Origin: Candidatus Woesearchaeota archaeon
GTDB taxonomy: Archaea; Nanobdellota; Nanobdellia; Woesearchaeales; UBA525
Direction of reading: 5' to 3'
NCBI GenBank assembly: GCA_018221245.1
Contig: JAAOYH010000024.1
Coordinates: 1-10,873 of the forward strand
DNA length: 10,873 nt
Shown: one piece after another, positions 1 to 5,856 of the stretch
How the letters are laid out: each line of letters opens with the position of its first letter
How positions within the stretch are numbered: position 1 is the first letter of the stretch
The notes under the pieces: model-generated
What the model was told of the DNA's origin: nothing
Databases searched by the model: none
Seen by the model: the letters and a program-made list of their open reading frames with translations, nothing else
Position numbers and translations under genes: made by a program

Positions 1-219
1 AAGATCGAGCCAGGCATGATGGAGAAAGAGTTCTCATTTCCAGATTTTAAGACTGCTCTGGATTTCGTCAATAAGGTGGGTGAGCTAGCTGAAGAGGAGG
101 ACCACCATCCTGATATTTTCTTATCATGGGGGAAAGTGCATATCCAGCTTACTACCCACTCTGAGAACGGTCTCACCGGGAAGGATGTCCATCTTGCGAA
201 GAGGATTGAGACTCCATGA
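1..219 (+). CDS. Pterin-4a-carbinolamine dehydratase, 5'-truncated by window edge
   Basis: Dehydrates 4a-hydroxytetrahydropterin, a cytoplasmic pterin-recycling reaction. The frame is open to base 1, and the first methionine (base 16) lies where family members are already inside the fold. The gene therefore probably starts upstream, and 72 residues are visible. The family signature is complete: an acidic residue three before the HHP triplet (EEEDHHPD), then a tryptophan, a histidine ten residues later (LTTH), and the aspartate of GLTGKD. Length fits the C-terminal two thirds of a roughly 95-110 residue protein. The stop overlaps the next start as ATGA, so it is co-translated with the uracil-DNA glycosylase. 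No aromatic amino-acid hydroxylase is in the window, so the pterin substrate here is unknown. Family call is firm; role in this cell is not. Confidence 0.9.
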   Translation, partial: KIEPGMMEKEFSFPDFKTALDFVNKVGELAEEEDHHPDIFLSWGKVHIQLTTHSENGLTGKDVHLAKRIETP

Positions 220-836
220 GCAACAAGGAAAAACTCTTGGAGCTCCTAGCTAGAACAAAGGCTGCGGATCTTCCATTGAAAGAGTCAGCAACGAACCTAG
301 TTTTTGGAAAAGGAAATCCTGAAGCAGAAATATTGTTCATAGGAGAAGCTCCTGGAAAGAACGAGGATCTCAAGGGCATTCCCTTCGTCGGAGCTGCTGG
401 AAAAGAGTTAGATAAACTCCTCAACGGGATTGGATTAACAATAGACGACGTCTACATAGCGAACATCCTGAAGTACAGACCGCCAAACAACCGAGATCCT
501 AACGAAGATGAAATCAAGGCACACACACCTTACTTAGTAGAACAGATAAAGACAATAAAACCAAAGGTCATCTGCACCTTGGGCAATTTCTCAACAAAAT
601 TTGTTCTTGCAGGGTTCAAGGTAGATGGAATGAAGAATATTCCAGGAATTACAGGACTGCACGGAAAACCCAGGCACATGACTGTCAGTGATTTTTCATT
701 CACGGTAATCCCTCTCTACCATCCAGCTGCCATGCTCTACAAAAGAGCTCTAGCAGAAACAATGGAGAAGGATTTCAAGATAGTAAAAAAACATATTGGC
801 GGAACCAACAAGAAAAGAACTCTACTGGATTATTAG
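216..836 (+). CDS. Uracil-DNA glycosylase, family 4-like, lacking Fe-S cysteines
   Basis: Predicted to remove uracil from DNA to start base-excision repair. The 206 residues cover the whole family fold: motif A GEAPGKNED at residues 43-51, FVGAAGK following, IANILKYRPPNNRDP at about 81-95 and motif B HPAAMLY at 169-175. Family-4 enzymes bind a 4Fe-4S cluster through four cysteines: two near the N-terminus, one before RPP and one in the following helix. Here the N-terminal pair is replaced by the stretch RTKAADLPL, the third is Tyr87 and the fourth is His103. The only cysteine in the protein is Cys120, in VICTLG. The catalytic motifs look intact, so this reads as a cluster-free active enzyme and not a relic. 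The start is set by the ATGA overlap with the pterin dehydratase gene. Its stop overlaps the convergent redoxin stop. Confidence 0.88.
   Translation: MSNKEKLLELLARTKAADLPLKESATNLVFGKGNPEAEILFIGEAPGKNEDLKGIPFVGAAGKELDKLLNGIGLTIDDVYIANILKYRPPNNRDPNEDEIKAHTPYLVEQIKTIKPKVICTLGNFSTKFVLAGFKVDGMKNIPGITGLHGKPRHMTVSDFSFTVIPLYHPAAMLYKRALAETMEKDFKIVKKHIGGTNKKRTLLDY
785..791 (-). terminator. Candidate T7 terminator for the redoxin gene
   Basis: A run of seven A on the plus strand is seven T on the minus strand, about 42 bases past the redoxin stop. Archaeal termination relies on T-rich runs, so this could end the minus-strand transcript inside the convergent glycosylase gene. It also encodes lysines of that gene, so it may be coincidental. 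Confidence 0.3.
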
Positions 837-1393
837 TGAGGCTGCCGATTATCTTTCCACTTGATTGAGCAGCCGAAGGCGTGCGTCACTTTGTGGTACG
901 GTTCTTCATTCTTAAGCAATGCTATTATAGCGTCCTGTAGCTCGTGCTTAGTGACGCCGCGGGGATTCTCCCAGTCGTTGTCGAGCCTTCCCTGGTAGCG
1001 TAGCTTTCTCTCTGAATCGAAGACTATGAAATGCGGCGTGCATCGAGCACCATAAGCGTGCGCGACTTCTTGGGTCTCATCCCTGAGATATGTGAAGTTG
1101 AACTCTTCTTTGTTCTCGCGCTTCTTCATCCTCTCAAAGCTGTCCTCAGGGTATGTTTTCTCGTCGTTGGAGTTGATACCTACGAAAGCGCATTCCTCTG
1201 CGAACTCATCAGCCAGTTCCATCACCCTGCCCTCGTATGCCAGGGCGTATGGGCAGTGGTTACAGGTGAAGAACACACATAACAGTTTGGTGTTGAAATC
1301 TGAAAGAGTGTGCGTGTTCCCGTCAGTAGACGGGAGCGAGAAATCAGGTGCCTGATCCCCTATCTTGAGTTTGTAAGGGTTAATCCTGAACAT
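833..1393 (-). CDS. Thioredoxin-fold redoxin (AhpC/TSA-like) with CNHC motif
   Basis: A 186-residue soluble protein of the redoxin/thioredoxin-like family. The N-terminus has the peroxiredoxin-type opening IGDQAPDFSLPSTDG (about residues 11-25). The redox motif is FFTCNHCPYA with Cys44 and Cys47, a CxxC. It is followed by VGINSNDEKTYPEDS (near 71-85), a probable cis-proline loop GARCTPHFIVFD, and the C-terminal GCSIKWK typical of the CNHCPY subgroup. It probably acts as a cytoplasmic thiol-disulfide reductase or peroxidase; the substrate cannot be read from sequence. There is no signal peptide. The start at 1393 lies about 26 bases from the TATA element at 1414-1423, consistent with a leaderless mRNA. 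It is divergent from the amidohydrolase and convergent with the glycosylase, overlapping the latter by four bases. Confidence 0.85.
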   Translation of the reverse strand: MFRINPYKLKIGDQAPDFSLPSTDGNTHTLSDFNTKLLCVFFTCNHCPYALAYEGRVMELADEFAEECAFVGINSNDEKTYPEDSFERMKKRENKEEFNFTYLRDETQEVAHAYGARCTPHFIVFDSERKLRYQGRLDNDWENPRGVTKHELQDAIIALLKNEEPYHKVTHAFGCSIKWKDNRQPH

Positions 1394-1413
1394 GAGGGAG
1401 CTGACCTGCCAAG

Positions 1414-1423
1414 CTTTTTATAG
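1414..1423. promoter_or_regulatory. Shared bidirectional TATA element
   Basis: The sequence CTTTTTATAG reads as a TATA box on both strands (CTATAAAAAG on the minus strand). Its centre is about 27 bases before the ATG at 1446 (plus) and about 25 bases before the ATG at 1393 (minus). Both distances match archaeal TATA-to-start spacing for leaderless mRNAs. No second TATA-like element is seen in the 52 bases between the two start codons. Confidence 0.6.
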
Positions 1424-1445
1424 GTTTGCTGTCCCTCCGGAGTTT

Positions 1446-2624
1446 ATGCTCCTAAAGAACTGTAGGTATATTGTGACCCAGAACGGGTCTCGTGAAGTGC
1501 TTGAGAACAAGGATATCTTGATAGAAGATAACAAGATAGTGAAAATAGGTGAGGATCTAGGAGAGGGCTTGGATTGTTCAGAAAAGATTGTGATGCCAGG
1601 ACTCATAAATGCGCATACTCATCTTGGGATGACTTCACTAAGAGGAGTCTCAGACGACAAGGAGCTTGCTGAATGGCTAGAGGATATATGGGCTAGGGAA
1701 GCGAAGCTTTCTGAAGAGGATATCAAGGAGGGGAAGCGTCTTGGAATCAAGGAGGCGCTCCGCACAGGCACCACAACCGTAGTTGACATGTATTTTCGCA
1801 TGGGTTCTTGCGCAGAGGTTGCTGAAAAAGAGGGAATTCGTTATCTTGGAGCGGTCACGTTCCTTGAAGACCATCCGTTATCTCCCGCTACTGTTGAACT
1901 GCCTAAGGATATTTCGAGTAGAGTGCAGTTTTGTTATGGTCCACACGCAATCTACTCGACTTCAGAAGATATGCTGAAGCAAATCAAAAATAAATCTTCA
2001 GGAAAGCTAATCCATATTCACGTGGCTGAGACAAGGAAGGAGCGTGCTGACTGTAAGGAAAAGCATGGAAAACTTCCTGTGGAATACCTTGAGAGCATAG
2101 GATTCCTCGATGAGAACGTCACTATGGCTCACTGTGTCTGGCTTACTAAAGGAGAATTGGATATAATTGCTAGAAAAAAGGCAAAAGTCGTTCACTGTCC
2201 ACAGAGCAACATGAAACTTTCAGGAGGAGGAGTCATGCCTCTGAATGAGATGCAGGAACGTGGCATTGTGGTGGCCTTAGGTACAGATAGTGTTGCATCT
2301 AACAACTCTCTCGATATGTTCAGGGAGATGCATGTCGCAGCCCTGCTCCATAAACACCATTACTGGGATCCTGCTACTGCGAGCGCACAAATAGTTCTTG
2401 ATATGGCAACAGTCAATGGTGCCGTATTCTTGGGCAGGGATGATATTGGTTCTATTGAGGAAGGGAAGCTAGCGGACATAGTGACTCTCAATCTGAACGA
2501 TGAGAACCTGCAGCCTCACGATAAGGAAAGAATTGTCAGTCATTTAGTATACGCTGCTAATGGAATGAATGTTTCAGATGTAATTGTAGACGGGAAGCTC
2601 ATATCTCGTCCAGGACGTCCTTGA
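1446..2624 (+). CDS. Amidohydrolase, MTA/SAH deaminase type
   Basis: Metal-dependent deaminase of the amidohydrolase superfamily, closest by motif to 5'-methylthioadenosine/S-adenosylhomocysteine and 5'-deoxyadenosine deaminases. It would convert an adenosine derivative to the inosine form in nucleoside salvage. The start at 1446 gives 392 residues. An in-frame ATG at 1392 would add 18 residues, but it lies upstream of the TATA box and the family begins at MLLKNCRYIVTQNG. Visible metal and catalytic residues are PGLINAHTHL (His57, His59), HIHVAET (His192, Glu195), AHCVW (His229) and LGTDSVASNN (Asp281). The YGPHAIYST segment and the C-terminal beta-sandwich (LGRDDIGSIEEGKLADIV) also fit. At 392 residues it is slightly shorter than the usual 420-435. 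The related chlorohydrolases (TrzN/AtzA type) cannot be excluded. The last 26 bases overlap the convergent glycosyltransferase gene. Confidence 0.85.
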   Translation: MLLKNCRYIVTQNGSREVLENKDILIEDNKIVKIGEDLGEGLDCSEKIVMPGLINAHTHLGMTSLRGVSDDKELAEWLEDIWAREAKLSEEDIKEGKRLGIKEALRTGTTTVVDMYFRMGSCAEVAEKEGIRYLGAVTFLEDHPLSPATVELPKDISSRVQFCYGPHAIYSTSEDMLKQIKNKSSGKLIHIHVAETRKERADCKEKHGKLPVEYLESIGFLDENVTMAHCVWLTKGELDIIARKKAKVVHCPQSNMKLSGGGVMPLNEMQERGIVVALGTDSVASNNSLDMFREMHVAALLHKHHYWDPATASAQIVLDMATVNGAVFLGRDDIGSIEEGKLADIVTLNLNDENLQPHDKERIVSHLVYAANGMNVSDVIVDGKLISRPGRP

Positions 2625-3801
2625 CATTCTCTGCTGTCATCTCCCATCGGAAGCTCTTCTCTATCGTCTTGCGGGCGTTCAGTCCGAGCTTCGCTCTGAG
2701 GACGTGATCCTTTGAGAGCTCTTCTATCTTGCGCATGAGGTCGAAGCCTGATTTGTTGTCGAAGAACATTCCGTTCTCTCCGTCTATGATGTAGTACTTG
2801 ATGAACCCGACGCGAGAGCTCACGACAGGAAGGCCTGTGGCCATCGCCTCTAGAACTGCCAGGGATGTTGTCTCAGTAAAGCTAGGCATAACATAAACAT
2901 CCAGGGCTTGGAGGTACTCCTCAGGTTTATCTGTGCTGCCTGTGATTGTAACGCCTCTTATGCGTCTTAGTCTGTCTTTAAGCTCCTTGACACCGTCCCC
3001 TATAATCAATAGCTGCTTGTTCTTGACATCCATGCGTTTGAATCCTCTTACAAGGGTAAGTATGTTCTTCTCGTGGGCGATCCTGCCGTGAAATCCTACT
3101 ATGAACGCATCCTTGGGGAGGTCTAGCTTCTCTCTAATCTTTCGCTTGTTGCCTTGCTTGAATTTTGTGGTGTCTACTCCTAGATGTGCTACTCTCTTAG
3201 GGGTTGTTATGCGTTGCCAGGAGAACTGTTCGGCTATGTTTTCGGATGGCATGATGAGCATCGTGCACCTGTTGTAGCATAGACGGGCAAACAGTTTGCT
3301 GAATGAGACTATGGGTCCTCTGAAAATCCCATTAGCGATTGCTTTAGGAAACAGCTCCCACTCGACTGAGTGAATGTAGCTGATGACTGGTCGCCTGAAA
3401 GTCTTCGCTGCGATGATACCGCACAATCCTATGGGTCCGAGACCTTGGTTGAATACCAAGTCGGAGCTCTTGACGAGTTCCTTGATATCTCTGAGGTTGA
3501 ACTTGGCAGGAGTGTAATCGCCGAATGTCTTTTTTCTTAGAGGTATTTGCACTATTCTTACACCATCCATTCTGGCGGGCCCGTAGTCGGGGCATACGAC
3601 AGTGATTTCGTATTTGTCTTTCAGACGAGGAAGTATCTCTGATAGGAACCTGCTGATGCCGTCGTGTCTTGGTAGGAAGTTGTCTGTGGTGATTAGAAGG
3701 GAGCGTCTTGTTTTCTTATCAGGATTTTTCTTTGGCGAATAATCGTGCCACTCGACGTTCTCATCAGCCTCCCAGTCTATCATTACTCGTTTTCCCATCA
3801 T
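2599..3801 (-). CDS. GT4-family glycosyltransferase
   Basis: A 400-residue GT-B-fold transferase that moves a sugar from an activated nucleotide to an acceptor. The N-terminal domain carries DNFLPRHDGISRFLSEIL (about 40-57), the acceptor-side glycine loop of GT4 enzymes. The C-terminal domain has FHGRIAHEKN (Arg240, Lys245), where the donor phosphates bind, and the EX7E motif ETTSLAVLE with Glu310 and Glu318, followed by AMATGLPVVSSRVG. About 33 hydrophilic, charged residues precede the first beta strand (SLLITTDNF), an extension beyond the usual GT4 start. No membrane segment is evident. The start overlaps the deacetylase stop as ATGA. A second ATG directly follows and has AGGTAAG upstream, so translation could begin there. 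Donor and acceptor are unknown. The deacetylase partner suggests an N-acetylhexosamine product. Confidence 0.88.
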   Translation of the reverse strand: MMGKRVMIDWEADENVEWHDYSPKKNPDKKTRRSLLITTDNFLPRHDGISRFLSEILPRLKDKYEITVVCPDYGPARMDGVRIVQIPLRKKTFGDYTPAKFNLRDIKELVKSSDLVFNQGLGPIGLCGIIAAKTFRRPVISYIHSVEWELFPKAIANGIFRGPIVSFSKLFARLCYNRCTMLIMPSENIAEQFSWQRITTPKRVAHLGVDTTKFKQGNKRKIREKLDLPKDAFIVGFHGRIAHEKNILTLVRGFKRMDVKNKQLLIIGDGVKELKDRLRRIRGVTITGSTDKPEEYLQALDVYVMPSFTETTSLAVLEAMATGLPVVSSRVGFIKYYIIDGENGMFFDNKSGFDLMRKIEELSKDHVLRAKLGLNARKTIEKSFRWEMTAENVKDVLDEI

Positions 3802-4436
3802 CTTACCTTGTAGTAAACTTCTGCGTACCTGTTCCCAGACCTTAATCCCCAGAATATGGCTCTAACATAGATGCTCCATAAGAGCATGAACATCGTGTGT
3901 CTCTGGCTCCTGAATATATCTATGGCGTCGAGCTTTTTCTTGAATACGTTCGTGATGTTAATTATTAGTCTTGGATTGTGCCTCTTCCTGAGATTGAACA
4001 TGTTCCAGACGTCGAAAGTGAATATCTCTGCTTTGCTTTTTGTTTCTTGATGGAGCTGGAGCAATATCTTGTGTACTGCTCTATGATCTGGATGGGGGTC
4101 GTCAGAAGAGTGCGTGAGGATTAGCTCGGGCTTGAAATCCCTGATTCTGGCTATGAGGTTCTCTTTTATGGGCTCGATATCCTTGGAGAACTTTCCTTCT
4201 TTCAGTCCGAGGAACTGGACACCAGAACCTCCAAGCAGCTTATCCACCCTCTGGCTCTCTAGGACCCTGGTGGGCTTTATCTCCTCTGGCTTCAGGTGTG
4301 GGTGGCTCTGCTCTCCGAAGCTGCAGATGATAGTCTTCACTATTGCGCCTTCCTTGGCCAGTATGCTGAGATAGCCTCCGCATCCTAAAGCCTGGTCATC
4401 CGAGTGCGCGCAGAACACGAGCACGTGTCGTTTCAT
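3798..4436 (-). CDS. PIG-L/LmbE-like N-acetylsugar deacetylase
   Basis: A 212-residue zinc hydrolase of the PIG-L/MshB/BshB family, which removes the acetyl group from N-acetylglucosamine conjugates. The first metal motif is FCAHSDDQALGCGG (His11, Asp13, Asp14) and the second is HPDHRAV at 115-121 (His118). By analogy with MshB, the first His, second Asp and last His bind zinc, and the first Asp acts as base. The more common AHPDDE reads AHSDDQ here. The glutamate is not a metal ligand in MshB, so the enzyme should still work. A hydrophobic stretch near 182-195 (MFMLLWSIYVRAIF) may associate with membrane. The protein is translationally coupled to the downstream GT4 gene. The family match is strong; the exact substrate is inferred only from that neighbour. 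Confidence 0.9.
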   Translation of the reverse strand: MKRHVLVFCAHSDDQALGCGGYLSILAKEGAIVKTIICSFGEQSHPHLKPEEIKPTRVLESQRVDKLLGGSGVQFLGLKEGKFSKDIEPIKENLIARIRDFKPELILTHSSDDPHPDHRAVHKILLQLHQETKSKAEIFTFDVWNMFNLRKRHNPRLIINITNVFKKKLDAIDIFRSQRHTMFMLLWSIYVRAIFWGLRSGNRYAEVYYKVR

Positions 4437-4458
4437 GAGATATAGGCCCTCAGAGAAG

Positions 4459-4467
4459 TTTAAAAGC
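4459..4467 (-). promoter_or_regulatory. TATA box for the deacetylase-glycosyltransferase operon
   Basis: On the minus strand this reads GCTTTTAAA, centred about 27 bases before the ATG at 4436, as expected for a leaderless archaeal mRNA. It lies in the 31-base gap after the upstream tldE stop, so this operon probably has its own promoter although it follows tldE on the same strand. Confidence 0.55.
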
Positions 4468-5856
4468 CTACCGCATCTGGTCTATTGGGGTAGAACCAAT
4501 CACGTTGAAATTACGAACTTGCATATATTTTGGAACGATAAATGTTGGCCAGGGGTCAGTTCCTGACATTTCGGGCATTGGGGAAATAACCTGCTCGCTT
4601 GAGAGCCAATCTGTTTCGTTGAGAATGTGTGGAACGCTCTCTAGGAATCTAAGGTTTGGGACGCGAGCTACAATCTCTCCATTTTCAACGAGTAGAGTTC
4701 CATAGCGAGTGATGCCTGTGAAAGAACCTTGACTCATGTTGGTTGGGCAAGTGTAATTTAGCTCTCTAATAAGAAGGCCGTTCTGCAGTTCTTTTGCTGC
4801 AGCATCTAGAGATTCTGGACCCTTACCCCCGTCTAGGACCAGGTTACCCGGACCATAATTCATATCGATTCCATGTCCGGTAGGTTCCTGGTTGTATTTC
4901 AGTGCAGATAAATAATCGAACCAAAGCTTATCGAATTTTCCTTTGTCGATAAATGTTGTATAGGGATGTTTTGGATTTCCAAACTCATCAATAATGCTCC
5001 AGTACGGGCTGTCGGGATTGTATGGTTGGTCCGAAATCGTGATGTTATCTCCGAATAACTGACTTCCTAGTTCATGCCCTGCTGTAAAGGTGTGGCTTTG
5101 GTGAAATTCGCCCCCGTCGAGACCTAACCAGGAACAATAAGTGAGAATGTGTGAAATGCAGGGTGCGTCGAGCACAACATCGTAAGTTCCGGGGAGGAGC
5201 TCTCTTAAAGGCAGAGCTTCTTGGAGTTTCATATTAGAAAGAGCTTCGTCAACCCGTTTTCCAAGAGATAATTTTTTTATTGTCGTTCCTATGGCACCAA
5301 AATTTGTTTCTATGGTGTTGTCATCGTTTGTAATCGCAAAGGATGCGTGAACTTGTGATCCCCTATTGTATATTTGGCGCTCTCCCGATTCTGAGTTGGC
5401 AAGATGGCGGTTGTACACAACGCTCTCTAGTGTGCCGTTCAGTCTATAGTTTTCTTTCTCAACCTTGATGCTGAGCTCTCCAAGTGCGTCAACTCGTTCT
5501 TCAGCAGGAACGAGCCTCCTGAATCTATTAATACTTAATTCTTTTTTCAGCTTGGGAAATTTCTTTATCCACGGTACGGGAATAGAATCTTTAGCCATAC
5601 TTGCGGCAAGAGATATTGCGGATAGAAGATCTTTGCTTACGTCATACGTATTCGTGACGCCTATTTTTTTGTCTAATGTGACCAAAACATCTACTCCACC
5701 TATTCCTATGCTACAGTTCTCAACAATTGTATTGTTGGCAACTTTTGTGGAACCAAAAGCTCTGTCTTCAAAATTAAGAGAGTAATCGAATTCTCCTTTG
5801 ATTTTCTCTCTTTTCAACTCGATTTTGTCTATTGTATCTTCGTTCCAGCAAGTCAT
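4468..5856 (-). CDS. TldE/PmbA-family protein, pair 1
   Basis: A 462-residue member of the TldD/PmbA (U62) family, the partner subunit without the HExxxH metal motif. Known TldD/TldE heterodimers are cytoplasmic proteases that degrade unfolded peptides and trim modified peptides in E. coli. Family features include KVANNTIVENC near the N-terminus, the conserved turn TGHGI, and the C-terminal SFTGITRYGTLLVENGEIV with a closing strand MQVRNFNVIGSTPI. In the region matching the TldD metal site it reads APCISHIL, with Cys233 and His236, a motif also kept in the second TldE. The start overlaps the tldD stop as ATGA, indicating a stoichiometric pair. GGAGAGGT lies about 11 bases before the ATG. It is the last gene of the tldD1-tldE1 unit. 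Its substrate is not evident. Confidence 0.85.
   Translation of the reverse strand: MTCWNEDTIDKIELKREKIKGEFDYSLNFEDRAFGSTKVANNTIVENCSIGIGGVDVLVTLDKKIGVTNTYDVSKDLLSAISLAASMAKDSIPVPWIKKFPKLKKELSINRFRRLVPAEERVDALGELSIKVEKENYRLNGTLESVVYNRHLANSESGERQIYNRGSQVHASFAITNDDNTIETNFGAIGTTIKKLSLGKRVDEALSNMKLQEALPLRELLPGTYDVVLDAPCISHILTYCSWLGLDGGEFHQSHTFTAGHELGSQLFGDNITISDQPYNPDSPYWSIIDEFGNPKHPYTTFIDKGKFDKLWFDYLSALKYNQEPTGHGIDMNYGPGNLVLDGGKGPESLDAAAKELQNGLLIRELNYTCPTNMSQGSFTGITRYGTLLVENGEIVARVPNLRFLESVPHILNETDWLSSEQVISPMPEMSGTDPWPTFIVPKYMQVRNFNVIGSTPIDQMR

Noticed and set aside
1392..1445. 18-residue N-terminal extension of the amidohydrolase from the ATG at 1392
   Set aside because: It begins upstream of the predicted TATA box and overlaps the divergent redoxin start, and homologues begin at the later methionine.
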